Positions 25,325 to 33,350 of a stretch of 64,000 nucleotides of DNA are shown here, piece after piece. How positions within the stretch are numbered: position 1 is the stretch's first letter; every line of letters starts with the position of its first letter. The notes beneath the pieces are model-generated. The model searched no databases. It worked only from the letters and a program-made list of their open reading frames with translations, and was not told the origin of the DNA. A program made the translations under genes and the position numbers. Source of the DNA: DATJUF01 sp035524095 (lineage in GTDB: Bacteria; Desulfobacterota; Binatia; Binatales; Binataceae); assembly GCA_035524095.1 (NCBI GenBank), contig DATKPK010000134.1, forward strand, positions 35,378 through 99,377, written 5' to 3'.

Positions 25325-26638
25325 CTAGAGCAGTCCCGACCCCGAACCCGTCTCTCTCGGCCCGGGCGGACCCGGACGGCGCCGGCCGCCATCTTCCGCC
25401 AGACCGTACCGCGTCAGCATCCGGTAAAGCGTCGAGCGTGAGATTCCCAGTAGGTCGGCCGCCCGCCGGCGGTTGCCCTCGGTTTCTTCCAGCGATCGGA
25501 CCAGCGTGCGCTTGATCACCTCGTCGAGCAGCAACGGCGCCTGCGCTTGTCCAGGATTCGCCGTGGGCGCTGCGGCCGCCTGACTCTCCAAAAAGCTATC
25601 GCCGAGTTCGATCGGCGTTTCCGTCGGATTATCAGCCGATGGCTCGGACCGCGGATAGGTGCGGTTCATCACATGGTCGGGCAGCGCATGAGTATCTAAA
25701 CGATCGCCGTCGGTCAGCATGACTGCGCTCTGCACCGCATGAGCAAATTCGCGGACATTACCCGGCCAGTCATATTCGCGCATCACATCGAATACCCGCC
25801 GCCGCACGTAGCGAATCGCTTTGCCGAACAAGCGATTGTAATGCTCGATAAAATGACCGGTGAGCGCTTCAAGGGCGTCACGCCGTTCGCGCAGCGGCGG
25901 AATCAGAATCGCAGTCGCGCTCAGCCGATAGTAAAGATCGTCGCGGAACTCGCCCAGCTTGACCATCGCGCGCAGGTCTCGATTCGTCGCCGCAATCAGC
26001 CGGATATCGACCTTGTAACTCGCCGCTGACCCGACCGGCTGCACCTCATGGGTCTCCACGGCTCGCAAGAGTTTGGGCTGCAAGCGCAAGGGCAACTCGC
26101 CGATCTCGTCCAAAAACAGCGATCCGCCGTTGGCCGACCGGAAATACCCGAGCGAATCCTCTCGCGCGTCGGTGAACGCTCCTCGCACATGACCGAATAG
26201 CTGCGACTCGGCCAGATTCTCCACCAGATTCGAGCAGTTGAAAGTTACAAATGGTCCTTTCGGCACGGGTCCCAGCGTATGCAAAGCGCGCGCGACCAGC
26301 TCTTTTCCGGTTCCCGATTCCCCGTGAATCAATACCGTCGCCTTGTATGGGCCCAAACGAGCGATCGTTTTGAGCACGCGACGCATATTCGCCGATTGCA
26401 CGACCATGCCGCCGACGTTTTCGGCCCCAAGGCCGAGTGTGTCGATATCAACCCATTCGTTGTCCGCTCCACCCGGACGAAGTTCTTCCGGCGGTCCCAT
26501 GCGATTTACTACTTCTACAGAATCATCCAAATCCCAAACCTTCGGACAGGGCGCTCTTGCGATCCCCATAGCGCCTCGACAAGCCGCTCCCCAGCAATCG
26601 CCACCGTCCGGCGGCTGATAAAGCAAGTCGAGGGCCAC
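25325..26638 (-). CDS. AAA+ sigma-54-interaction-type transcriptional regulator
   Basis: A 437-residue protein with an AAA+ domain at about 85-315: Walker A GESGTGKELVAR, Walker B GGSLFLDEIGELPLRLQ, sensor I AATNRDL and arginine-finger region. The loop that contacts sigma-54 reads GAFTDA instead of GAFTGA. The C-terminus has a Fis-type helix-turn-helix (NRRRAADLLGISRSTLYRML, about 393-412). The N-terminal 80 residues are not a receiver domain and look like no sensor I know. The start (GTG 26638) is uncertain; later Met codons exist. It lies upstream of xdhC on the same strand, 182 bp away. Confidence 0.87.
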   Translation of the reverse strand: MALDLLYQPPDGGDCWGAACRGAMGIARAPCPKVWDLDDSVEVVNRMGPPEELRPGGADNEWVDIDTLGLGAENVGGMVVQSANMRRVLKTIARLGPYKATVLIHGESGTGKELVARALHTLGPVPKGPFVTFNCSNLVENLAESQLFGHVRGAFTDAREDSLGYFRSANGGSLFLDEIGELPLRLQPKLLRAVETHEVQPVGSAASYKVDIRLIAATNRDLRAMVKLGEFRDDLYYRLSATAILIPPLRERRDALEALTGHFIEHYNRLFGKAIRYVRRRVFDVMREYDWPGNVREFAHAVQSAVMLTDGDRLDTHALPDHVMNRTYPRSEPSADNPTETPIELGDSFLESQAAAAPTANPGQAQAPLLLDEVIKRTLVRSLEETEGNRRRAADLLGISRSTLYRMLTRYGLAEDGGRRRPGPPGPRETGSGSGLL

Positions 26639-26922
26639 TGTGAAAACTAGCCGAGAAATCTCGTTAAATCGTGAATTTCGACCAGCTTAAAGCGACATGT
26701 AGCGACAAATTGATGGCGAAGTGACCGTGATTTGGCGCATCTCTGCACCAAAAAACATTTACGACTCATTTCCGCGAGACATTGGCTTACTCCGGCGGCT
26801 GCTGAACAGACTTGGCACTACGTGCGTCATCGAGACCAGTCAGTCACTGCTTTACGGCTCGCCTACTAATTATTCACCGGTTTCCGCTGCTGCGCTCGCG
26901 GATTTTTCAGAGGCGCTGAGAC
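26639..26922. other. 284-bp intergenic region upstream of the AAA+ regulator
   Basis: No gene is evident. It holds a direct repeat AGCGACA at 26691-26697 and 26701-26707, one helical turn apart, about 55 bp upstream of the regulator start. This could be a regulator-binding site. A TGGC/TGCA pair near 26734 looks like a sigma-54 element, but its spacing is one base short. Confidence 0.35.
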
Positions 26923-27384
26923 TCATAGCCCAAGCGCATCGATTAACACCTGTGCCGCATGGTCGCGCGGGTCGACCTTGTCATAGACCCGCTCAATCAC
27001 ACCCTCGGCATCGATCAAATAGCTGATCCGTTCGGCATACCGAGCCTTGCGATCCCCGCAAGCCCCGTATGCCATTCCAACCTCGCGTTCAGGATCCGAC
27101 AGCAGCGGGTATTCGAAACGATATTTCGCCGCGAACGCGGCATTGCGCTCGCAATCATCAAAGCTGATTCCGACAATCGCAATATCGCTTTCATCGTAGT
27201 AGCCCTTCTGATCGCGCAGGCTGCATCCTTCGAGCGTGCATCCGGGCGTCTCGGCTTCGGGGTAAAACCAGATCAGCACCCGCCGTCCGCGACTCGCGCT
27301 GAGGGTAAACGGCGCGCCCTGATGATCACTGAGGGTGAAATCAGGTGCTTGATCGCCCGGCTTGAGCAAACTTGCCATTGTCAC
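26923..27384 (-). CDS. bcp: peroxiredoxin, BCP/PrxQ type
   Basis: A 153-residue thiol peroxidase. The active-site region YPEAETPGCTLEGCSLRDQ (about 42-60) holds the peroxidatic Cys (P-x3-T-P-x-C) and, five residues later, the resolving Cys typical of BCP/PrxQ enzymes. LKPGDQAPDFTLSDHQG at the N-terminus and SYLIDAEGVIERVYDKV near the C-terminus also match. It reduces hydroperoxides in the cytosol using thioredoxin. It starts at GTG/ATG near 27384-27378 and seems monocistronic, ending 284 bp before the regulator gene. Confidence 0.92.
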   Translation of the reverse strand: MTMASLLKPGDQAPDFTLSDHQGAPFTLSASRGRRVLIWFYPEAETPGCTLEGCSLRDQKGYYDESDIAIVGISFDDCERNAAFAAKYRFEYPLLSDPEREVGMAYGACGDRKARYAERISYLIDAEGVIERVYDKVDPRDHAAQVLIDALGL

Positions 27385-27513
27385 GAATATCCGTCTAGAC
27401 GCGACGCTTCTGGCGATCCGTTCCCTGCACTTACCGCCTCGTCGCTAGCGCCTAACTTTCTAGTTTAGACGGCTCGATGGGCCTCCGCCAATCTTTATTG
27501 GTCAGCGCCAATG

Positions 27514-28455
27514 TTAATTCGAGTTGTACGAAAAGGTCTGGATCGCCTGGATTACCGCGGGCCCAAGGATCACCAGCAGCATAGCTGGCAGGATGAACAG
27601 CACCAGCGGAAACAAAATCTTCACCGTGCTTTTCTGAGCCGCTTCCTCAGCGCGGAACCGCCGCTTCATCCGCAGCGAATCCGAACTTGCCCGCAATGCC
27701 GGTCCGACTTGCGCGCCGAGTTGCTCGCTCTGGATCAGGGTCGCAGCCAGCGGTCTAACGTCGTCGACCGCCGTGCGTTCGGCGAGGCTGCGCAGGCCCT
27801 CACCTAGTGTCGATCCCGCACCGATTTCGCCGGCGACCAGCACCAGTTCAGCGCCAATCGCCTGCTCCTGACGCGCCGTCTCGTCACCCACTACCTTGAT
27901 CGCTTCAAACAACCCGAGCCCCGCTTCGATGCAAACTACTAGCAGGTCAAGCACATCCGACAATTCCCGCGAAATATTTTCCTGACGCTTGGACGCCCGC
28001 TTACGCAGATAATAGAGCGGCCCGTAGAAACCGATTCCGGCTCCGATCATCGCCATTACCAGCGCCTTGGAACTGGATTGGAAATAGATCCCGCCCGCCG
28101 TCATCGCCACGACTGCACACGAGGCAATCGCGGCCAGCCGAATCAGAACGAACACCCGCACCGCATTGGATCGCCGAAACCCAGCCTGCACCAGCGTCTG
28201 CGCCAGCCTTTCGGTCGCCTTGGTCTTCTTCGGTGCCGGCACCCGTTGCAGCGCCCATTGCAAAAGTGAACGCCCAACCCCATCCGGGATCGGCTCGTCC
28301 TCATTTGCCATCAGCTTTGCCGTACGCAGCTGCAGCGTCATCTCATCGAAGCGCTCCTGCATTACGCGATGGCTTCCGTACAGCGCCGCATATAACGCCG
28401 TAGCTACCGCGCCCATCAGGAACAGCACCGTGATACTGACCATCAGCGGGCTCAT
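27514..28455 (-). CDS. tadC: Tad pilus inner-membrane platform protein TadC
   Basis: A 313-residue T2SSF-domain protein: one N-terminal membrane segment, two more around 100-145 and one near the C-terminus (about 285-307). The cytosolic T2SSF core is at about 170-275, with DLLVVCIEAGLGLFEAI and GSTLGEGLRSLAERT. With TadB it forms the platform on which the TadA ATPase acts to assemble Flp pili. It is one base from tadB and is the last gene of the local Tad cluster. Confidence 0.9.
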   Translation of the reverse strand: MSPLMVSITVLFLMGAVATALYAALYGSHRVMQERFDEMTLQLRTAKLMANEDEPIPDGVGRSLLQWALQRVPAPKKTKATERLAQTLVQAGFRRSNAVRVFVLIRLAAIASCAVVAMTAGGIYFQSSSKALVMAMIGAGIGFYGPLYYLRKRASKRQENISRELSDVLDLLVVCIEAGLGLFEAIKVVGDETARQEQAIGAELVLVAGEIGAGSTLGEGLRSLAERTAVDDVRPLAATLIQSEQLGAQVGPALRASSDSLRMKRRFRAEEAAQKSTVKILFPLVLFILPAMLLVILGPAVIQAIQTFSYNSN

Positions 28456-28456
28456 T

Positions 28457-29428
28457 TCAATAATTCACCCGTAGAATCCGTCGGATTGAAAAAAAGGCCA
28501 CTACATCGAGCCCGATAGCCATTTTCAGTACCTTGGTCCCCAACGGATCGGTGAACAGGACGCGCGCGTAGCTCGGCTGGATCATGCTGAAAGCTGCCAG
28601 CACCAGAACCGGCAACAGCCCGACCACCATCCCGCTCATCCGCGACTGTGAAGTCATCGCGCGAATCTGTGCCGCTAGCCGCTGCCGCGTCCGCACGATT
28701 TCCGACAGCCGCCCGATAATCTGCGCGAGACTGCTGCCGACTTCGCTCTGAATCTTCACCGCGACCACCAACAGCCGCAGATCATCTTCCGGCACCCGCT
28801 TGAGCATCTCGTCCAGCGCCTTGGGCAACGGCATTCCGAGCCGTGCCTGCTCCAGCACCGTGCGAAACTCGCCCCGCAATGGCTCGTTGAATTCCTTGAC
28901 CAGGACTTGCAAGCCGCGCAACAGCGAATGACCGGCCTCCAGTGATGACTTCATGAGATCGAGGGCGAAAGGCAATTGCAGCGCAAAGGCCTTGAGCCTC
29001 CGCTTGCGCTTGAAGCGTATATACACAATCGGCAGCGCGCCCATCGCCGCCGCCAGCGCGAGCGACAGCATAATATCGCCCCAAACGATCCTGCCGATTC
29101 CCAGACCGGCCCCAAAAGCCAGCACCATAATCAGCAGCAACTCGGAGACTCGCATGTAGACGCCGGCCTGCCACATGCTCTGTTCCAGCCGCTTCAGCAG
29201 ATGCAGCTGGTAAATCATCGTCAACACCGGCGAGCTCTCTGCTTGCCGCCGCCGTGGATCCTGACGCAAGAGAATCTGCGCCGCCGGATCTTCTTCCTGG
29301 GTCCGCGTCACCTCGGCAAGCAATGCGGCCGTTGCATGATCCTGCCGCCGGCCGTTTCCGCTGCTTACGAATACGATAACCAGCGCGATTACGGCCGCAA
29401 AGATTCCGCTGGCGATTAGCAAATCCAT
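28457..29428 (-). CDS. tadB: Tad pilus inner-membrane platform protein TadB
   Basis: A 323-residue membrane protein: N-terminal anchor (about 4-24), paired segments at about 95-130, T2SSF core at about 155-255 (DLMKSSLEAGHSLLRGLQVL, then EVGSSLAQIIGRLSEIVRTR) and C-terminal segments from 267. It is paralogous to TadC but carries the extra N-terminal region usual for TadB. It lies 4 bp after cpaF and one base before tadC, so all three are translated from one message. Confidence 0.9.
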   Translation of the reverse strand: MDLLIASGIFAAVIALVIVFVSSGNGRRQDHATAALLAEVTRTQEEDPAAQILLRQDPRRRQAESSPVLTMIYQLHLLKRLEQSMWQAGVYMRVSELLLIMVLAFGAGLGIGRIVWGDIMLSLALAAAMGALPIVYIRFKRKRRLKAFALQLPFALDLMKSSLEAGHSLLRGLQVLVKEFNEPLRGEFRTVLEQARLGMPLPKALDEMLKRVPEDDLRLLVVAVKIQSEVGSSLAQIIGRLSEIVRTRQRLAAQIRAMTSQSRMSGMVVGLLPVLVLAAFSMIQPSYARVLFTDPLGTKVLKMAIGLDVVAFFSIRRILRVNY

Positions 29429-29432
29429 CGTG

Positions 29433-30818
29433 CTACCGTGCGTCGGCCTGCATCGGGGCCGGCCCCGCGGTGTTCAACTTAAAGCCCGCCGCCTCCACCT
29501 GATGCGCGTATGCCGATCGGATTCCCGTCGACTTGAAGTGGCCAACCACCGCGCCATCCGCGGCTGTCTCCGTGCGCACGAACTCGAAAAGGTCCTGCAT
29601 CATCACGATGTCGCCTTCCATCCCGCTGATCTCCGAAATTTTCATCACCTTGCGGGTGCCGTCCGATAGTCGGCTGACGTGCACGATCATGTTCACCGCC
29701 GAAGCGATCTGCTGCCGCATCGCCCGCTGCGGGATAGAAAAACCCGCTAGCATCATCATCATTTCCAAACGCCCGATACATTCGCGCGGGCTGTTCGCGT
29801 GAATCGTCGCAATCGATCCGTCATGGCCGGTCGACATCGCCTGCAGCATGTCGAACACCTCGGCGCCGCGCACCTCACCGAGAATGATTCTGTCTGGCCG
29901 CATTCGCAGGCAGTTTTTCACCAGTTCGCGCTGCGTTACTTCGCCTTTGCCTTCAAGGTTCGGCGGACGCGTCTCGAGCCTCACCACATGCGGCTGCTGC
30001 ATCGACAATTCCGCCGAATCCTCGATAGTCACGATTCGCTCGTCGTTCGGCACAAACGCCGACAGGCAGTTAAGCATCGTCGTCTTGCCGGAGCCGGTGC
30101 CACCGCACACGATTACGTTCAGACGCGCTTTCACGATTGCTTCGAGAAAGGCGACCATCTCCCGCATCACGCTGCCCTTGGCCACCAATGCGTTGATGTC
30201 GAACCGGCGCTTGCCGAAACGCCGAATCGATAGCGACGGCCCGTCGAGCGCAAGCGGCGGCACAATCGCATTGATACGCGAACCGTCGCGCAACCGCGCG
30301 TCCACCATCGGCGACGATTCGTCTACCCGCCGGCCCACCTGCGAGACGATCCGGTCGATAATCAGCATCAGATGCGGGTCGTCTTGAAAAGTCACATCGG
30401 TCAAATGTAGCTTGCCGAATTTCTCGACATAGACTTGGCCATGGCCGTTGACGAGAATATCCGTGATGTCGTCATCGTGGAGTAGGGGTTCGAGCGGCCC
30501 CAGGCCCAGCAACTCGTTTTTGATTTCCGTGACCAGCCGCTGACGATCGAGGTCAGTCAGCAGCCGGCCATCTTCATCCAGCGTGTCATTGATCGCCTGC
30601 GTCACCTTGGCCGACACCATCGCCGGTTCAAGCGCGTCGAGCTTCGACACATCGAGCGTTTCGAGCAGCCGGTTATGGACGCGGATCTTGACCCGCCGCG
30701 AACCATCATTGGGATCCTCGCGGCGCCGCGCCTGACCCGCGCCGCCAAGGATCGAGCCGCTCGGTTCCTCCGCTTTGGCAGGACCACTCTTTTGCGCCAG
30801 CCGATCGACCAGCCTCAT
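29433..30818 (-). CDS. tadA: Tad pilus assembly ATPase TadA/CpaF
   Basis: A 461-residue secretion ATPase of the VirB11/PulE type. The N-terminal domain (about 80-200) is followed by Walker A CGGTGSGKTTMLN (about 238-250), an Asp box with IVTIEDSAELSM, Walker B MRPDRIILGEVRGAE (about 312-326) and a His box with GHDGSIATIHANSPRE. It powers extension of Flp pili from the cytoplasmic face. The N-terminal 40 residues are charged and variable. Gene order cpaE, lipoprotein, cpaF, tadB, tadC is in keeping with a Tad locus. Confidence 0.95.
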   Translation of the reverse strand: MRLVDRLAQKSGPAKAEEPSGSILGGAGQARRREDPNDGSRRVKIRVHNRLLETLDVSKLDALEPAMVSAKVTQAINDTLDEDGRLLTDLDRQRLVTEIKNELLGLGPLEPLLHDDDITDILVNGHGQVYVEKFGKLHLTDVTFQDDPHLMLIIDRIVSQVGRRVDESSPMVDARLRDGSRINAIVPPLALDGPSLSIRRFGKRRFDINALVAKGSVMREMVAFLEAIVKARLNVIVCGGTGSGKTTMLNCLSAFVPNDERIVTIEDSAELSMQQPHVVRLETRPPNLEGKGEVTQRELVKNCLRMRPDRIILGEVRGAEVFDMLQAMSTGHDGSIATIHANSPRECIGRLEMMMMLAGFSIPQRAMRQQIASAVNMIVHVSRLSDGTRKVMKISEISGMEGDIVMMQDLFEFVRTETAADGAVVGHFKSTGIRSAYAHQVEAAGFKLNTAGPAPMQADAR

Positions 30819-30892
30819 TTCTTATCCCCTCGCTTGCAGTTCCGACTCCTGCGCAATCCCCTGATTCTTCCGCGCAACTGAATCGTCATCTC

Positions 30893-31300
30893 TCAATGGC
30901 CGGGACCAAGTACTTGGACCTCCATCAACGTCACTTGCTCACTCGCTTGGACGCCGCCTGGCCCGTTCGCCCTAATCATTGCCTGATAGCTATCCGCCCA
31001 GCGCTGACACGCCGGCACTGCCTCCAGCGTCGCCGCGATACATTCACTGACCGTATGGCTGTCGGTCGTGCCAACCTGCACCAGCCCGCCATCGCCGCAC
31101 TCCATCGGAATGCGTTGCTGCGCTCGATACTCAGCCGCGCCTGCGCGGCATGCTTGCGTCTCTTGATCAAGCTGATGCGCCTGTGCGCGCAGCCCATCCG
31201 CCACCGGATTATCTACTTGCCGCGCTTCCTCCAATCCGCAACCCGCCACCAGCATCAGCACGAGGCAAAAGAACCGTGCATAGCTATTGACTATTTCCAT
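30893..31300 (-). CDS. small lipoprotein inside the Tad cluster
   Basis: A 135-residue protein with a signal peptide ending in lipobox LVAGC (Cys21). The mature part is hydrophilic, probably helical, and has four further cysteines (near residues 50, 68, 86 and 97) that could form disulfides. It sits 12 bp after cpaE and 75 bp before cpaF, in the same direction. I do not recognise the family. By position it could be an outer-membrane pilotin or a TadD-like accessory, but there are no TPRs. The function is a guess from context. Confidence 0.65.
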   Translation of the reverse strand: MEIVNSYARFFCLVLMLVAGCGLEEARQVDNPVADGLRAQAHQLDQETQACRAGAAEYRAQQRIPMECGDGGLVQVGTTDSHTVSECIAATLEAVPACQRWADSYQAMIRANGPGGVQASEQVTLMEVQVLGPGH

Positions 31301-31312
31301 TGACTATCCGTT

Positions 31313-32536
31313 TCATGTACTGGCTCGCGCGCCGAATGCTCCAAAGAGCCGTCCCAGCAGGCCGCCACTGCTCGCCGCTACATCCTCGCGCTGCACCGTC
31401 AGGCGCCACGCCAGAGTTTCCATGGCCCGCACGTAGGCCGAACTTGCGCCCGCCTGCCACACGTTCTGCTTGCGTAACTGAACGCGTTCCATCAGTTTGT
31501 CGTCGCGTGGAATCGTCGCGTAGAAACTCTCACCCACCACTTCCTCCAGGCGGCTCTCGCTGATCACGCTCTGGGGATCGGCCTTGTTCAAAAGATAGTG
31601 CTGCGCAAGGTCGGGCAGCCCCAGCCGTTCAAACAGATCCTCGAAGCGCTGCACCGTATGCGCCGCCGCCAGTGATTGATCGATTACGTAGATGACCTCG
31701 TCGGATATTTCCCACGCCGCTATTGCGTTCTCATCCAGCCGCTGTCCGCAATCGACCACCACAAAGTCGAACAGTTGCTGCATCAGCTTCAGCACCGCGC
31801 TGACAGTTTTATCCAGAATGCGATCGGCATCTTCGATCCGCTTGGGTGCTGCCAGGAGATAAATCCCGGATGGATGCTTCGTTAGCGCACCTTCCAGCCT
31901 CAGTGAATCCAGCGCCCGGGCGAAATCAGGCAGCGCTGCAATCGTCTGTTCCGGCTCCAGTTGCAGCGCCAGACTCAATCCACCCTTTTGCAGATCCAGG
32001 TCGACTACTGCGGCGCTCTTGCCCAACGCGTAGTTCAGCGCGAGCGTCAGGTTCGCGCACAGCGTCGTTACGCCTACGCCTCCGGCCAGGCTCGTGAACG
32101 AATAGATATGACCGCCGCCCTTCCGTTCATCGCGCCGCTGCCGTTCGTTCAGCTTCACCAGTACGCGGCTCATCTCGCTTTCTTCGAGCGGCAGAAACAT
32201 CAACTCGTCAGCCCCCGCATGCAACGCCCGGCGCATCAATGCCGCCGATCGCTCGTGCAGCAACGCGATCATCACCGGCCGCGGACTCCGCGCGGCTTTG
32301 GCTTGCAAATAACCCAGCGGTCCGGCTTCCTCGTTGTTGAACAGCACCATCGCTAGGTCCGCGTCCGGCATCCCTTCACTCACTGCACTCGGCGCTATCT
32401 CTGCGATTTCCAGTACAGGGTCCGTCATCTTGATCAGTACCGCCCGAACCTTCGCTCGCTCTTGTTCGGCCGCGCCAAACAGATGCACCCGCAACCCGCG
32501 ATGATGCTCGAGGCCTTTCGAAGCTACATTCGCCAC
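31313..32536 (-). CDS. tadZ: Tad pilus localisation ATPase-like protein TadZ/CpaE
   Basis: A 407-residue protein with an N-terminal receiver-like domain (about 15-125) that lacks an obvious phosphoryl Asp motif, followed by a ParA/MinD-like domain. Its deviant Walker A reads SLAGGVGVTTLCANLTL (about 151-167), where the usual Lys is Val, as in other CpaE/TadZ proteins. DLDLQKGGLSLAL and VVDCGQRLDENA also fit. It places the pilus machinery at the cell pole or membrane. GTG 32536 follows GGAG closely. The pilin gene lies 105 bp upstream. Confidence 0.9.
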   Translation of the reverse strand: MANVASKGLEHHRGLRVHLFGAAEQERAKVRAVLIKMTDPVLEIAEIAPSAVSEGMPDADLAMVLFNNEEAGPLGYLQAKAARSPRPVMIALLHERSAALMRRALHAGADELMFLPLEESEMSRVLVKLNERQRRDERKGGGHIYSFTSLAGGVGVTTLCANLTLALNYALGKSAAVVDLDLQKGGLSLALQLEPEQTIAALPDFARALDSLRLEGALTKHPSGIYLLAAPKRIEDADRILDKTVSAVLKLMQQLFDFVVVDCGQRLDENAIAAWEISDEVIYVIDQSLAAAHTVQRFEDLFERLGLPDLAQHYLLNKADPQSVISESRLEEVVGESFYATIPRDDKLMERVQLRKQNVWQAGASSAYVRAMETLAWRLTVQREDVAASSGGLLGRLFGAFGARAST

Positions 32537-32576
32537 CCTACTCCTCCACTCACCGCCGCCTTCCCGCTATGTCTGA

Positions 32577-32607
32577 AGTGGCGGCGAGCCGTCAACTCGC
32601 CGCCACT
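32577..32607 (-). terminator. intercistronic hairpin between flp and cpaE
   Basis: A perfect 12-bp stem AGTGGCGGCGAG / CTCGCCGCCACT (32577-32588 and 32596-32607) with a 7-nt loop, 35 bp after the pilin stop codon. No T-run follows. It probably lowers read-through or shields the pilin mRNA 3' end, so that the major pilin is made in excess over the assembly proteins. Confidence 0.6.
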
Positions 32608-32641
32608 CTCCGATCATTCTCACTTGATCGTTTGCGCTCCC

Positions 32642-32839
32642 TCAGGATGCCGCCGCTGTCAGGGACGAATTCACGGAGTTCACCAGGGTCTCGATATCCT
32701 GACCCATGGTCTGATAAACCGCGAACACGACTACCGCGATCGCCGCCATGATCAAGGCGTACTCAGTCATCGTCTGTCCTCGTGACAACTTGCGCAGCCC
32801 TTCGCTCACCTTGATATACTTCTTCGCTAGTACATTCAT
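32642..32839 (-). CDS. flp: Flp/Fap type IVb pilin
   Basis: A 65-residue prepilin. A basic leader ends in LRKLSRGQTMTEYALIM. Cleavage by a TadV/CpaA-type peptidase after Gly22 gives mature QTMTEYAL with the conserved Glu5-Tyr6. A hydrophobic helix (about 28-46) and short Ser/Asn/Ala tail follow. This is the major subunit of the Tad pilus, used for surface attachment. AAGGAG precedes the ATG. A TACAAT hexamer at 32880-32885 (minus strand) may be the -10 element. Only one flp copy is visible. Confidence 0.95.
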   Translation of the reverse strand: MNVLAKKYIKVSEGLRKLSRGQTMTEYALIMAAIAVVVFAVYQTMGQDIETLVNSVNSSLTAAAS

Positions 32840-33350
32840 ACCGGCCTTCTCCTTGCACTATCTGACTTAGCTTCTGTTAATTGTAACGTTGGTGCTTTAT
32901 GCACTCTCGCCCTACTTTCTCTTATTTCGTTCTGCCGTTCGCTCCTCTGCGATACTCACTCCGCGCACAACCCTATCCCGCTGGATTTAGTGCCTCCTTT
33001 ACCTGATCGCTTGCTCGGATGAGTTGAGCAGGCTCCATGCCATCTGCGGCAATCAATAAATCATTACGCTTTTGCGCCAATGGGCTCCGGCGGCGTCTCA
33101 TAACCGAAACACTACTTGTCCGTCAGCGGGACATCGGTGTTACTAAATGCTGCCTGCTGCGTCTGCCGCCCCAACAGAAAAAGGCGAGCAGCATATAGCT
33201 TACTCGCCCTTTTCCGCGACGTATTTCTTGGCTAACGTGCGGCCTTGCCCGACCACCAGCAGCCAATTTCTGCTGACTTTCAGCTTACTTTCAATCGACC
33301 TCGAATCTTTTCATCGCGAATTACACGGCCTCTATCGCTTCTCACGCCGT
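32840..33350. other. 511-bp gene-free stretch upstream of flp
   Basis: No coding frame here is convincing. The flp-proximal part holds the pilin ribosome site, a possible -10 (TACAAT at 32880-32885 on the minus strand, no clear -35) and an imperfect GTGC...GCAC element just upstream. The distal part holds the terminator at 33178-33213. The size of the leader region suggests regulated pilin expression, though I see no specific operator. Confidence 0.45.
33178..33213 (-). terminator. intrinsic terminator after the Asp-box protein gene
   Basis: GGCGAG (33183-33188) pairs with CTCGCC (33203-33208), extended by flanking A and T runs. On the minus strand the stem is followed by TTTTTCTG, a good U-tract. 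It lies about 140 bp beyond the stop at 33351. The plus strand also has TTTT after the stem, so it may act both ways. Confidence 0.6.

Noticed and set aside
26734..26750. Possible sigma-54 promoter (TGGC then TGCA)
   Set aside because: Distance between GG and GC is 11 rather than 12 bases, and it points toward no gene start in the right position.
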